From NCBI GenBank assembly GCA_963791495.1, contig CAWBST010000020.1, positions 62,001-126,000 of the forward strand: 64,000 nt of DNA. Direction: 5' to 3'. The notes under the pieces were generated by a model. The model ran no database searches. It had not been told where the DNA came from and saw only the letters and a program-made list of their open reading frames with translations. Both the position numbers and the translations under genes were made by a program. The first letter of the stretch is position 1, and each line of letters begins with the position of its first letter. Source of the stretch: JAMXLO01 sp963791495. GTDB lineage: Bacteria > Pseudomonadota > Alphaproteobacteria > Acetobacterales > Acetobacteraceae. Positions 44,032-52,730 of this stretch are shown here, piece by piece.

Positions 44032-45045
44032 ATGCCTGTGAAGGTCGCCATCAACGGATTCGGACGCATTGGCCGCCTCGTGCTGCGCGCGATGGTCGAG
44101 AGCGGTCGCGACGATATTGTCCCCGTCGCGATCAACGATCTCGGCAGCACCGAGGCAAACGCGCATCTGTTCCACTATGACAGCGTGCATGGTCGTTTCC
44201 CTGGTCAGCTCGAGGTGTCGGGCGACACGATCACCATCCGGTATGGCGGGCGCACCTGGGGACCGATCAAGGTGTCGGCCGAGCGCGATCCGACCAAGGT
44301 GCCGTATGCCGGCGTCGACGTGGCGCTGGAGTGCACCGGCATCTTCACTTCCAAGGAGAAGGCGTCGGCGTTGCTGACTGCCGGGGCTCGCAAGGTGCTG
44401 ATATCGGCGCCCGGCGATCATGTGGACGCGACGATCGTGTATGGCGTCAACCACAAGTCGATCACCAAGGACATGACGGTGATCTCCAACGCGTCCTGCA
44501 CGACCAACTGCCTGGCACCGATGGCGAAGGTGCTGCACGACGCGTTCGGCATAGAGCGCGGCTACATGGTCACGATCCACGCCTATACCGGTGATCAGAA
44601 CACCGTCGATACGCTGCATAAGGACCTGCACCGCGCACGTGCCGCAGCCGTGTCGGCAATCCCGACCTCAACCGGCGCGGCGCGTGCGGTCGGGCTGGTG
44701 ATGCCGGAGCTGAAGGGCAAGCTGGACGGCACCGCAATCCGCATCCCGACGCCGAACGTCTCGCTGGTGTCGCTCGATGCAAACCTGAAGAAGCCGGCGA
44801 CCAAGGACCAGATCAACGCTGCGATGATGGATGCGTCGAAGGGCGCGCTGCGGGGCATCCTCGACTACAACACGGAGCCGCTGGTCAGCATCGATTTCAA
44901 CCACTGCCCGGCGTCCTGCACATTCGATGCGACGCAGACCGCGGTCGTCGATGGCGCACTCGCCCGGGTGATGGGCTGGTACGACAACGAATGGGGTTTC
45001 TCGAACCGCATGTCTGACACGGCGGTCCTGTTCGGGAGCTTGTAA
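44032..45045 (+). CDS. gap: Glyceraldehyde-3-phosphate dehydrogenase, type I
   Basis: GAPDH oxidises glyceraldehyde 3-phosphate with NAD and phosphate. The 337 residues show the Rossmann start VAINGFGRIGRLVLRAM, the catalytic ISNASCTTNCLAPMA (Cys near residue 155) with the His partner in VTIHAYTGDQN. Ends with WYDNEWGFSNRM. RBS AAGGAG is present. It lies between tkt and pgk and is separated from pgk by a GC-rich repeat. Confidence 0.97.
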   Translation: MPVKVAINGFGRIGRLVLRAMVESGRDDIVPVAINDLGSTEANAHLFHYDSVHGRFPGQLEVSGDTITIRYGGRTWGPIKVSAERDPTKVPYAGVDVALECTGIFTSKEKASALLTAGARKVLISAPGDHVDATIVYGVNHKSITKDMTVISNASCTTNCLAPMAKVLHDAFGIERGYMVTIHAYTGDQNTVDTLHKDLHRARAAAVSAIPTSTGAARAVGLVMPELKGKLDGTAIRIPTPNVSLVSLDANLKKPATKDQINAAMMDASKGALRGILDYNTEPLVSIDFNHCPASCTFDATQTAVVDGALARVMGWYDNEWGFSNRMSDTAVLFGSL

Positions 45046-45056
45046 GGTCCAAGTTC

Positions 45057-45093
45057 CTCCCCCTCCCCTCGCGGGAGGGGGTTGGGGGAGGGG
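45057..45093. repeat. GC-rich palindromic intergenic repeat between gap and pgk
   Basis: CCCCTCCCCTCGCGGGAGGG followed by GGGTTGGGGGAGGGG forms alternative hairpins from complementary C-rich and G-rich arms. The same type recurs at 57146-57168. It has no T-tract, so it is more likely a REP element modulating expression of pgk relative to gap than a full terminator. Confidence 0.6.
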
Positions 45094-45125
45094 AAAATAC
45101 CCTCCTGTGAGCCGGAGACAATCCG

Positions 45126-46313
45126 ATGTCCTTCCGTACACTCGACAACGTCGACGTTGCCGGCAAGTCGGTGCTTCTGCGGGCCGATCTCAATGTGCCT
45201 GTCCGTGACGGCAAGATCACCGACCTCACGCGTATCGAACGTCTGACACCGACGATCCGCGAACTGGTCGGCAAGGGCGCGAAGGTCGTCGTCTGCAGCC
45301 ACTTCGATCGCCCCAAGGGCAGGCGCGTGCCGGAGATGTCGCTGGCACCTGTCGCCCTCGCTCTTGGTGAGGTGCTGGGGCAGCGCGTGCGCTTTGCCGA
45401 GGACTGCATCGGCATCGCCGCCCAGCAGGCGGTGGAGCGCATGTCGCGTGGGGATGTCCTGGTGCTGGAGAACACCCGCTTTCATGCCGAGGAGGAGAAG
45501 AACGGACCCGCGTTCGCAGCCGAGTTGGCGAAGCTGGCCGACATCTATGTGAACGACGCATTCTCCGCGGCGCATCGCGCTCACGCCAGCACCGAGGGCG
45601 TCGCGCATCTGCTGCCGTCCTACGCCGGGAGGCTGATGCAGGCGGAACTGGAGGCGCTCGACGCGGCTCTCCACAGCCCGGTTCGTCCGGTCGCTGCTGT
45701 CGTCGGCGGTGCCAAGGTCTCCACCAAGCTCGACCTGCTGGGGAACCTGGTCGGCAAGGTGAACGCCCTGGTGATCGGCGGCGCCATGGCGAATACGTTC
45801 CTGGCGGCGCAGGGCCGTGCGGTCGGCCGTTCGTTGCAGGAAGCCGAGATGCATGGGACCGCGCTCGACATCCTTGCGCGCGCCAAGACAGCGGGCTGCG
45901 AGGTCCTGCTTCCGACAGATGCCGTGGTTGCGGGCGAGTTGAAGCCGGGCGTGGCGACGCAGACCGTGCCGGCCGCAGCGGTACCCGGAGAGGCGATGAT
46001 CCTCGACGTGGGACCGGCGACAGTCGAGGCGCTGATCCGGCATCTCGCCAGTTGGCGCACGTTGGTCTGGAACGGGCCGCTCGGTGCCTTCGAGACGCCG
46101 CCGTTCGATGCGGCCACCACGGCGTTCGCCAAGGCGGTGGCGGAGGCCACCGGGAAGGGAGCGTTGCGCAGTGTGGCCGGCGGCGGAGATACGGTCTCGG
46201 CGCTGCGTCGCGCCGGTGTGCTCGACCGCATGAGCTACGTATCGACCGCGGGGGGCGCTTTCCTGGAATGGCTGGAGGGCAAGACCCTGCCAGGCGTAGC
46301 CGCGCTCGGCTGA
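45126..46313 (+). CDS. pgk: Phosphoglycerate kinase
   Basis: PGK transfers phosphate between 1,3-bisphosphoglycerate and ADP. The 395-residue protein has the substrate-binding SVLLRADLNVPVRDGK, the basic SHFDRPKGRR, VLENTRFHAEEEKN, and the nucleotide-site VGGAKVSTKLDLL. The C-terminal SVAGGGDTVSAL is complete. This is a normal-length, intact enzyme following gap. An 80-base gap with a hairpin lies between. Confidence 0.96.
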   Translation: MSFRTLDNVDVAGKSVLLRADLNVPVRDGKITDLTRIERLTPTIRELVGKGAKVVVCSHFDRPKGRRVPEMSLAPVALALGEVLGQRVRFAEDCIGIAAQQAVERMSRGDVLVLENTRFHAEEEKNGPAFAAELAKLADIYVNDAFSAAHRAHASTEGVAHLLPSYAGRLMQAELEALDAALHSPVRPVAAVVGGAKVSTKLDLLGNLVGKVNALVIGGAMANTFLAAQGRAVGRSLQEAEMHGTALDILARAKTAGCEVLLPTDAVVAGELKPGVATQTVPAAAVPGEAMILDVGPATVEALIRHLASWRTLVWNGPLGAFETPPFDAATTAFAKAVAEATGKGALRSVAGGGDTVSALRRAGVLDRMSYVSTAGGAFLEWLEGKTLPGVAALG

Positions 46314-46319
46314 CACGCA

Positions 46320-46886
46320 GTGCGGGCCTATCTAGCCGGCCCGGACATCTTTCTCCCCGAGGCCAGGCAATGGGCCGAGCGCAAGAAGGCGATCTGTGCG
46401 CGTCATGGGCTGATCGGGGTTTCGCCGCTTGACCAGTTGCCCGATCAACCGTCCGACTGGGCGGCGCTGCCGAAGTGGCAGCGCATCGCGCTGAGGAACG
46501 AGACGCTGATTCGGTCCTGCGATGTGATGATCGCCAATCTGACGCCGTTCCGTGGCCCGAGCGCCGATGTGGGTACGGTCTATGAGGTCGCGTTCATGCG
46601 GGCAATCGGCCGTCCGGTGTTCGGCTATGCGACGACCGCGTCCGGGTTCACGCAGCGAACATCGGACTTCGCCAGCGGGCAGGGCGGCACGGTTACCGGG
46701 CCCGACGGGTCGTTGCGCGATGCCCAGGGCATGCTGATCGAGCAGTTCGGCCTGTTCGACAATCTGATGATCGAGGCGGGGATCCTCGCCTCCGGCGGCA
46801 GGCTGGTTGTCGCGGAGATTGCTGTGGAACACCGTTGGACTGACCTGGCGGTGTTCGAGCGCTGTGTGGTTGCGTCCCTGCCCTAG
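46320..46886 (+). CDS. Nucleoside 2-deoxyribosyltransferase-like protein
   Basis: A 188-residue protein with the NDT fold: VRAYLAGPDIFLPEARQWAE at the start (start GTG 46320, seven bases after pgk stop), then VMIANLTPFRGPSADVGTVY with the catalytic Glu region YEVAFMRAIGRPVFGY. The AGPxxF and TPFRGPSxDxGTxxE motifs are conserved. Such enzymes swap or hydrolyse bases of 2'-deoxynucleosides in salvage. It is the last gene of the plus-strand run and overlaps the convergent purK by four bases. Confidence 0.85.
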   Translation: MRAYLAGPDIFLPEARQWAERKKAICARHGLIGVSPLDQLPDQPSDWAALPKWQRIALRNETLIRSCDVMIANLTPFRGPSADVGTVYEVAFMRAIGRPVFGYATTASGFTQRTSDFASGQGGTVTGPDGSLRDAQGMLIEQFGLFDNLMIEAGILASGGRLVVAEIAVEHRWTDLAVFERCVVASLP

Positions 46887-48019
46887 CTCCGCGGTGCTGC
46901 CGGCCCCAGCGCCGCTGCGATGCCGAACTCGCCTGGGAGCGAACCACGGGAAAACAGCCGCGTGACATGCCCCATCTTTCGCCCGGGCCGGGCCTCGACC
47001 TTCCCGTAGAGATGCGGGATCAGGCCGGGTGTGGCGAGGATCGCCGGCCAGAGCGCGGCCTCGTCCGGGCCGACCAGGTTCTTCATCACCGCGTCCGAGT
47101 GGCGCACGGCCGGGGGCAGCGGCAGGCCCGTAATGGCGCGGATATGGAACTCGAACTGGCTGGCAGGGCAGGCGTCGATCGTCCAATGACCCGAGTTGTG
47201 CGGCCGCGGCGCTATCTCGTTGACCAGAACACGGCCGTCGCGATCGACGAACATCTCCACCGCGAGCAGCCCGACCAGATCCAATGCATCGGCGGTCCGC
47301 CGCGCGATCGCCTGTGCCTGCCGGTCGACAGGGGTGGGGATCTGCGCCGGGGCCAAAGTAAGGTCGAGGATATGGTCCCGATGGCGGTTCTCAACGGTGT
47401 CGAAGGCGGCATAGGCGCCTTCCTCGCTGCGCGCTGCGATTACGCTGATCTCCTGGGCGAAGTCGATGAAACCTTCCAGGATCAATGGCTTAGGCGATAG
47501 TCTGGCAAAGGCCGGGGCAAGGTCAGCGGTCTGGCGCAACATCGCCTGGCCCTTGCCGTCGTAGCCGAGGCGGGTCGTCTTCAGCACGGCGGGCAGACCG
47601 ATCCGCGCGACTGCGGCCACCAATGCATCGAAGGAGTCGACCAACGCCCAAGGGGCCGTCGGGACCCCGGCGCCATTGAGAAAGGTCTTTTCCCGGACGC
47701 GATCCTGGCTGACGCGCAAGATCTCGGGCGAGGGCCGCACCGGCTTCAGCGATGCAAGAAGTTCAAGGCCTTCTGCGCTGACATTCTCAAATTCGAAACT
47801 GATCACATCGACCGCGGCGGCGAATTCCCGGAGCCCGGCAGGCGCATGGTAGTCGCTGATCGTCGTCGCCGCTGAGACCTGGCTGGCGGGGCTGTCCTTC
47901 TCGCGGGTCAGGATATGGCATCGATAGCCGAGCCGGGCGGCAGCGAGGGCGGACATCCGGCCAAGCTGCCCGCCGCCCACCAGACCGATCGTGGAGTTCG
48001 GCGGTAGCGGCGATGTCAT
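46883..48019 (-). CDS. purK: N5-carboxyaminoimidazole ribonucleotide synthase
   Basis: PurK is an ATP-grasp enzyme that carboxylates AIR to N5-CAIR in purine synthesis. The 378-residue protein has the N-terminal GLVGGGQLGRMSALAAARL, the ATP-grasp parts LPAVLKTTRLGYDGKGQAML and ILEGFIDFAQEISVIAARS, and VNEIAPRPHNSGHWTIDAC. Its start overlaps the purE stop by four bases, so both are co-translated. Confidence 0.95.
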   Translation of the reverse strand: MTSPLPPNSTIGLVGGGQLGRMSALAAARLGYRCHILTREKDSPASQVSAATTISDYHAPAGLREFAAAVDVISFEFENVSAEGLELLASLKPVRPSPEILRVSQDRVREKTFLNGAGVPTAPWALVDSFDALVAAVARIGLPAVLKTTRLGYDGKGQAMLRQTADLAPAFARLSPKPLILEGFIDFAQEISVIAARSEEGAYAAFDTVENRHRDHILDLTLAPAQIPTPVDRQAQAIARRTADALDLVGLLAVEMFVDRDGRVLVNEIAPRPHNSGHWTIDACPASQFEFHIRAITGLPLPPAVRHSDAVMKNLVGPDEAALWPAILATPGLIPHLYGKVEARPGRKMGHVTRLFSRGSLPGEFGIAAALGPAAPRS

Positions 48020-48495
48020 TCCGGGGCGTCGGCCACGGCCTTGGTCTGCTCCTCGCGCAGTGCATCCAGCCGAGCGGCCAGTGCCTCATCGCCGGTGGCT
48101 AGGATGGCGGCCGCCAGCAACGCCGCGTTGATCGCGCCGGCGCGGCCGATGGCCAGCGTTCCGACGGGGATGCCGGCCGGCATCTGGACAATCGAAAGCA
48201 GGCTATCCATGCCCTTGAGACTGTGGGATTCCACTGGCACACCGAGCACAGGGAGCGCTGTCCAGGCGGCGCACATTCCCGGCAGATGGGCGGCTCCGCC
48301 CGCGCCGGCGACGATCACCTTCAGTCCGCGTTGCCGTGCTCCTAGGGCATACTCGCGCAGCCGGTCCGGGGTACGATGCGCCGAAATGATCCGGGTCTCG
48401 TGCGGCACCGCCAAGCGTTCCAGCGTCGCCGCAGCATGGCGGAGCGTCTCCCAGTCCGACTGGCTGCCCATGATGATGCCGACGACAGCGCCCAT
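48016..48495 (-). CDS. purE: N5-carboxyaminoimidazole ribonucleotide mutase
   Basis: Class I PurE converts N5-CAIR to CAIR. The 159-residue protein shows IIMGSQSDWETLRHAA, ISAHRTPDRLREYA, VIVAGAGGAAHLPGM and PVLGVPVESHSLKGMDSLLS, with the catalytic His in SAHRTP and the substrate loop AGGAAHLPG. It has no fused PurK domain, as PurK is the overlapping next gene. It begins at the stop of the DUF465 gene. Confidence 0.96.
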   Translation of the reverse strand: MGAVVGIIMGSQSDWETLRHAAATLERLAVPHETRIISAHRTPDRLREYALGARQRGLKVIVAGAGGAAHLPGMCAAWTALPVLGVPVESHSLKGMDSLLSIVQMPAGIPVGTLAIGRAGAINAALLAAAILATGDEALAARLDALREEQTKAVADAPE

Positions 48496-48698
48496 CAGGC
48501 GATGCTGTCCGGGATCAGGCGGCTCTCCAGCCAGGCGATCTCATCCTTCAGCATAAGCTTGCGCTTCTTAAGTCGCTGAAGATGCAACTGATCGGCCGCA
48601 CCCTGTTCCGCCAGGCGTGCGATCACGGTGTCGAGATCACGATGCTCGCTGCGGAGTTCGTGCAGCTTGCGCAGCAGCGAGTCCCGGTCGGTCAGCAT
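48495..48698 (-). CDS. DUF465/YdcH family protein
   Basis: A 67-residue, all-helical and highly charged protein (SLLRKLHELRSEHRDLDTVI, LQRLKKRKLMLKDEIAWLES). The KKRKLxLKDEI motif is typical of the YdcH/DUF465 family, which is common upstream of purE in alphaproteobacteria. Function unknown. It is the first gene of a DUF465-purE-purK operon. Confidence 0.85.
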   Translation of the reverse strand: MLTDRDSLLRKLHELRSEHRDLDTVIARLAEQGAADQLHLQRLKKRKLMLKDEIAWLESRLIPDSIA

Positions 48699-48820
48699 CC
48701 GAGATCAATACCACGAAAACACGGCCGGGTCCGAGTCCTTGCATGGCAGATTCGTCGTGGCCCTGACCATGTCAATCGAGTTACCATGCCGATCCTGACT
48801 GACCATAGCGGAGGAGGTCC

Positions 48821-48994
48821 ATGACCCTGCAGGCCCGTCTCGATGCCTTAAAGGAACGCCATGCCGCGCTCGAGCTGCGCATCGCGGACGAGGACCAGCG
48901 ACCTAGGCCCGACAGCGAGACGCTCACGCGGCTGAAGATCGAGAAGCTGCGGGTCAAGGAGGAGATGGAGCGGCTCCGCACCCAGACCCAGTAG
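48821..48994 (+). CDS. Second DUF465/YdcH-like small protein (57 aa)
   Basis: The ATG at 48821 follows a strong GGAGGAGG and opens a 57-residue charged helical protein: LDALKERHAALELRIADEDQ, then LTRLKIEKLRVKEEMERLRT. It matches the DUF465 pattern (RLKxxKLxxKEE) and is a paralogue of the gene at 48495-48698, with which it is divergent across about 120 bases. Function unknown. Confidence 0.75.
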   Translation: MTLQARLDALKERHAALELRIADEDQRPRPDSETLTRLKIEKLRVKEEMERLRTQTQ

Positions 48995-48997
48995 GCC

Positions 48998-49576
48998 TCA
49001 GGCGACCTCGTCCGGTTCCGGCACGGGCGGGGGCGGGACGGCGCGGCCCTCCCGCTCCAGACGCTCGTTCGCCTGGGCGATAGCGGCGTTGAGGTCGGTC
49101 TGGGTGCACAGCCCGAGGATCACCGGATCGCGCGGCTTGATGTTGGCGCTGTTCCAGTGGGTGCGATCACGCACCTTCTGGATGGTGTCCTTGGTGGTGC
49201 CGAGAAGCTTTGACACCTGCGCCTCGGTGAGCTGGGGATAGCTGCGCAGCAGGAAGAGGATGGCGTCAGGCCGGTCGTTGCGCTTCGCCACGGGCGTGTA
49301 GCGGGAGCCACGCAGGCGCTTGGGCGCCGGCAGCGCCGTCGGTGCGAGCCGAAGCCTTATCTCGGGGTCGGCCTCGGCGCGACGGATCTCATCGGCGGTG
49401 AGCTGGCCGTTGGCGATCGGGTCGTAGCCGACGATACCCTGCGCGACCTCGCCATCTGCGATCGCCTGCACCTCGAGCGGGTGCATGCCGCAGAAGTCGG
49501 CGATCTGCGTGAAGGTGAGCGCGGTCTTCTCGATCAGCCACACGGCGGTGGCCTTGGGCATCAACGGCAATGTCAT
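48998..49576 (-). CDS. trcR: TrcR/DUF1013 cell-cycle transcriptional regulator
   Basis: TrcR-type regulators are conserved in alphaproteobacteria and named after a cell-cycle regulator. The 192-residue protein shows LMPKATAVWLIEKTALTFTQ, IADFCGMHPLEVQAIADGEV, and RNDRPDAILFLLRSYPQLTE, VSKLLGTTKDTIQKVRDRTH, two helix-turn-helix units. The start at 49576 (MTLPLMPKATAVW) matches the usual N-terminus; a six-codon longer version is possible. Confidence 0.87.
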   Translation of the reverse strand: MTLPLMPKATAVWLIEKTALTFTQIADFCGMHPLEVQAIADGEVAQGIVGYDPIANGQLTADEIRRAEADPEIRLRLAPTALPAPKRLRGSRYTPVAKRNDRPDAILFLLRSYPQLTEAQVSKLLGTTKDTIQKVRDRTHWNSANIKPRDPVILGLCTQTDLNAAIAQANERLEREGRAVPPPPVPEPDEVA

Positions 49577-49664
49577 GGCTGGCGGATATGACAACCGGCC
49601 GAGGGTGGGTCAAGGGCGCTTGTCGGGATTATGCTGGGGCGTTCCGGATGGGAGGGTTCGCGTG

Positions 49665-49856
49665 ATGATAGAAGAGGACGACGGTCCGGTCCGCAAGCGG
49701 GTGCGGTTGGAGAAGCTGGTGCTCGACACGCTCGGGATCGAGGAGCTGCGTGACTACATCGATGAGCTGAAGGCGGAGATCGTCCGGGTGGAGGCGGATA
49801 TCGATCGCAAACAGGGCCACCGCAGCGCGGCGGACGCGTTCTTCAAGCGGTCCTAG
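49665..49856 (+). CDS. DUF1192 family protein
   Basis: A 63-residue small protein with the pattern of DUF1192 (LEKLVLDTLGIEELRDYIDE, LKAEIVRVEADIDRKQGHRS, AADAFFKRS). It forms a coiled coil and is common in alphaproteobacteria next to trcR-type genes. ATG 49665 follows GGAGGG eight bases upstream. It overlaps the convergent VapC stop by four bases. Confidence 0.85.
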   Translation: MIEEDDGPVRKRVRLEKLVLDTLGIEELRDYIDELKAEIVRVEADIDRKQGHRSAADAFFKRS

Positions 49857-50281
49857 GCGCCGAATTCCGCGAGTGCGACTGCCGCGACAGAACGGGCCGC
49901 CGTCCGCTCGGCCGCGAGCTTGCGGAGCAGCCGAGCGTCTGCAGTGACGAACGGACGCGTCGTCGCCTCTGCCAGAGTCAGGTACATGCAGTCGTAAGCG
50001 GAATGGTCGAGAAGGATTGCCCATTCGACAGCGCGACTGGCGAGCTGGCGTGCAGGTACCAGTTCGATGTCGGCTCGAACCAGGAGGCGGATGGCCATCG
50101 TTGCTTCGGGGCCGGTCAGTTCGCCCAGGCGGACCTTCTTCCAGACGATGTTCGCGCATTCCGAGATCAGCAGATCGGGAGCCGCGACGGCATGACGGCG
50201 GAGCTTCAGTGCCTGCTCGCTACCAGGCTCGTCGATGACCCACTTGATTGCGACGCTGGCATCGATGACGTAGCCGCTCAC
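49853..50281 (-). CDS. PIN-domain toxin (VapC type)
   Basis: A 142-residue PIN-domain ribonuclease (GYVIDASVAIKWVIDEP, LISECANIVWKKVRLGELTG, LDHSAYDCMYLTLAEATTRP, FVTADARLLRKL). All four acidic metal ligands are present. Its start overlaps the antitoxin stop by four bases. The C-terminus ends ALAEFGA. Confidence 0.9.
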   Translation of the reverse strand: MSGYVIDASVAIKWVIDEPGSEQALKLRRHAVAAPDLLISECANIVWKKVRLGELTGPEATMAIRLLVRADIELVPARQLASRAVEWAILLDHSAYDCMYLTLAEATTRPFVTADARLLRKLAAERTAARSVAAVALAEFGA

Positions 50282-50517
50282 CGTTCGTCGCGGCTTTCAC
50301 GGAGCAACCTTTCAGCAGGAGTATGTCGGCGGCCGGCGGTCAGGGCTCGCATCTCCGCGGCCAGATCTTCGAAGCTGCCTTCAGGCTCCTCAGCCAGTGC
50401 CTGCCGCAAGATTTCCCGCACTTCGGCCTCGGCGGAGCGTCCATGCCGCGCGGCGCGGCGCTTCAGGCCGAGGATCAGTGCGTCGTCCAGATTGCGAACG
50501 CTGAGGCTACCCGGCAT
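50278..50517 (-). CDS. FitA/VapB-type ribbon-helix-helix antitoxin
   Basis: A 79-residue antitoxin whose first 45 residues are a ribbon-helix-helix (GSLSVRNLDDALILGLKRRA, ARHGRSAEAEVREILRQALA). Translation is coupled with the VapC stop-start overlap. ATG 50517 is chosen because it gives the canonical SLSVRNLDD N-terminus; a ten-codon longer frame exists. Confidence 0.85.
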   Translation of the reverse strand: MPGSLSVRNLDDALILGLKRRAARHGRSAEAEVREILRQALAEEPEGSFEDLAAEMRALTAGRRHTPAERLLRESRDER

Positions 50518-50585
50518 AACGCGATCTCCCGCCAGCGATGCTGGCAATGCTAGCAGCCGTTGGCCCGTCGCCTCAAGTGCGTACG

Positions 50586-50608
50586 AAAAAGGGCCGGCGA
50601 GCCGGCCC
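50586..50608 (-). terminator. Rho-independent terminator of hsp20
   Basis: On the minus strand GGGCCGGC, a two-base loop and GCCGGCCC are followed by TTTTT (50590-50586). It lies 28 bases after the stop of the Hsp20 gene. On the plus strand the same stem precedes a CTTTCC tract, so it may work weakly in the other direction. Confidence 0.8.
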
Positions 50609-50635
50609 CTTTCCTCTGTGTCGTTGCCCGATGCG

Positions 50636-51106
50636 TCAGGCGGCCTTCACGGCGTCCTGGCTGTCATTGGCAACCGCCTTGGGGGAGCCATTGCCGATCG
50701 CGATGCGGCGTGGCTTCAGTGCCTCGGGCACCACGCGCTTCAGGCCGACATGCAGCAGCCCATTCTGGACGTCGGCGCCGTCGACCACGATGTGGTCGGC
50801 GAGCACGAAACGGCGTTCGAATGCGCGGCCGGCGATGCCGCGGTACAGCATCTCGCCCTTCTGTCCCTCGTTGGCCGCCTTGCCGGACACCAACAGCGTG
50901 TTGTCCTTCACGACAAGGTCGAGTTCCTCGGGTCGGAACCCTGCGACCGCCATGGTCAGGCGGTAGGTGTCGTCACCGGTCCTCTCGATGTTGTAGGGCG
51001 GGTAGCTCGATGCATCCGGAGCGGATGTCGCCGTGTCCATCAGACGAGCCAGCCGGTCGAAACCGATGGCAGTACGGAACAACGGTGCGAAATCATAGGT
51101 TGTCAT
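50636..51106 (-). CDS. Small heat-shock protein (Hsp20/IbpA family)
   Basis: Small heat-shock proteins bind unfolding proteins without ATP. The 156-residue protein has the IbpA-type start (YDFAPLFRTAIGFDRLARL), an alpha-crystallin domain (YPPYNIERTGDDTYRLTMAV, AGFRPEELDLVVKDNTLLVS) and the closing AFERRFVLADHIVVDGAD then GLLHVGLKRVVPE. RBS AGGAGG precedes ATG 51106. A terminator follows. No CIRCE or sigma32 site could be identified with confidence. Confidence 0.92.
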   Translation of the reverse strand: MTTYDFAPLFRTAIGFDRLARLMDTATSAPDASSYPPYNIERTGDDTYRLTMAVAGFRPEELDLVVKDNTLLVSGKAANEGQKGEMLYRGIAGRAFERRFVLADHIVVDGADVQNGLLHVGLKRVVPEALKPRRIAIGNGSPKAVANDSQDAVKAA

Positions 51107-51269
51107 GGCAGAACCTCCTGCTTCAGCAAGGTCGATGTTTGGCCGCCCCAGGGGCCGGCCAGTGTGTCCTCTGGAACCCCGACAGGGCATTCCGGACGCA
51201 ACTAAAATGGCGAGCGCCGCCCTCTGATTCAAGAGGTGCGGCGCTGAGAAAGGCGCAGTCCTGGACTGG

Positions 51270-51494
51270 CTATTTCTTCAACCCGAGCCCGGCGAACTTC
51301 TTGTTGAACTTGGCGACCTGGCCGCCGCTGTCGATGATCCGGTGCTGGCCGGTCCACGCCGGGTGGGATTTCGGATCGATGTCGAGCCGCAGCGTGTCAC
51401 CTTCCTTGCCATAGCAGGAACGCGTCTTGAACTGGGTGCCGTCGGTCATGACGATGTTGATCTCGTGGTAGGCGGGGTGGATGCCCGGCTTCAT
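51270..51494 (-). CDS. rpmE: 50S ribosomal protein L31
   Basis: Ribosomal protein L31, 74 residues: MKPGIHPAYHEINIVMTDGT, FKTRSCYGKEGDTLRLDIDP and KSHPAWTGQHRII. It has one Cys instead of the four zinc-binding Cys of C+ forms, so it is the zinc-free type found in many alphaproteobacteria. The start at 51494 gives the conserved MKxxIHPxY N-terminus; an upstream extension is not part of the protein. Confidence 0.95.
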   Translation of the reverse strand: MKPGIHPAYHEINIVMTDGTQFKTRSCYGKEGDTLRLDIDPKSHPAWTGQHRIIDSGGQVAKFNKKFAGLGLKK

Positions 51495-51595
51495 GGCATT
51501 GCTCCTGCTGACGCCGCCCGTCAGCCCTGCAAGGCCAGGCGGCGTGAGCGCCGGCATATAGCGCCGGTGCCGGGCAAACGCCAGTGCCGCGCGGA

Positions 51596-52672
51596 TCAGG
51601 CGAGTGTCGCACGCCAATAGGGTGGTGGCAGATCTGGCTTCACACCGAGTGCCTTCGCGGCGCGCAGCGGCCAGCCCGGATCGGCCAGCAGGACGCGCGC
51701 GACAAACACCAGATCGGCGCGCTCGTTGGCGACGATCTCGGCGGCGTGCGTTGGCTCGGTGATCAACCCGACCGCGCCGGTGGCAATGCCTGCGTCACGC
51801 CGGATGCGGTCGGCGAACGGCACCTGATAGCCGGGATGCGAGGGGATGCGCACATCGGGCGAAATGCCGCCTGACGAGCAATCGATCAGATCAACATCAC
51901 CACGTGCGGCAAGCGCGCGGCACAGCGCCACGGTGTCATCGATGGTCAGCCCGCCCGGCAGATAATCGACACATGACAGCCGCACGAACAGCGGCAGGTC
52001 GGCGGGCCATTCGGTGCGCACCGCATCCACTGTTTCCATCAGGAAGCGGCTGCGTCCGTCGAGATCGCCGCCGTAACCGTCGTTGCGGTGATTCGAGATT
52101 GGCGAGAGGAATGAATGCAGCAGGTAGCCGTGCGCTGCGTGAATCTCCACGACCTTCATGCCGGCCTCGCACGCCATTCGCGCCGAGGTGGCGAACTGCG
52201 TGGCGATGTCCGCGATTTCGCCGGCGGTGAGCGCGTGCGGATCGACGGCGCCGGGATGGAACGCGATCGGACTGGGGGCGACCGGCACCCAGCCACCATC
52301 CCGCGGCGCGATCGGCTTGCTGCCTTCCCAGGTGCGCGTGGTGCTTGCCTTGCGTCCGGCGTGGGCGAGCTGAATGCCGGGCACCGCACCGCCGCGGGTG
52401 ATGATCGCGGCCAGCCGCGTCAGCAGTGCCTGATGCTGCGCGTTCCAAAGGCCGAGGCAGTGGTGGGTGATGCGGCCGATCGCCGAGACATGCGTCGCTT
52501 CGGTGAAGACGATGCCGGCGCCGCCCATCGCGCGCGCACCGAGATGCTGCACGTGCCAGTCATCGCCGAGACCGTCCGTCGCGGAATACTGGCACATCGG
52601 CGCCACCACGATACGGTTGCGGGCGGTGACGGAACGGAAGCTGATCGGCTCGAACAGAAGCGGCGTTGGCAT
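51596..52672 (-). CDS. NADH:flavin oxidoreductase, old yellow enzyme family (YqjM-like)
   Basis: A 358-residue FMN-dependent TIM-barrel enzyme that reduces activated C=C bonds. It has the N-terminal FRSVTARNRIVVAPMCQYSA (Cys in PMCQYSA, typical of the YqjM branch), GIQLAHAGRKAST, VEIHAAHGYLLHSFLSPISN with the His pair and RNDGYGGDLDGRSRFLMETV. A terminal TGAVGLITEPTHAAEIV binds FMN phosphate. It stands alone on the minus strand. Confidence 0.92.
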   Translation of the reverse strand: MPTPLLFEPISFRSVTARNRIVVAPMCQYSATDGLGDDWHVQHLGARAMGGAGIVFTEATHVSAIGRITHHCLGLWNAQHQALLTRLAAIITRGGAVPGIQLAHAGRKASTTRTWEGSKPIAPRDGGWVPVAPSPIAFHPGAVDPHALTAGEIADIATQFATSARMACEAGMKVVEIHAAHGYLLHSFLSPISNHRNDGYGGDLDGRSRFLMETVDAVRTEWPADLPLFVRLSCVDYLPGGLTIDDTVALCRALAARGDVDLIDCSSGGISPDVRIPSHPGYQVPFADRIRRDAGIATGAVGLITEPTHAAEIVANERADLVFVARVLLADPGWPLRAAKALGVKPDLPPPYWRATLA

Positions 52673-52730
52673 GCGGGCTGGGGTCCTGCGGCTGCGTTGC
52701 GGTGCAGTATCGCAGTGACCGTGTCTCGTG

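Noticed and set aside
44865..46316. A 483-codon minus-strand frame opposite gap and pgk
   Set aside because: Shadow of the conserved glycolytic genes.
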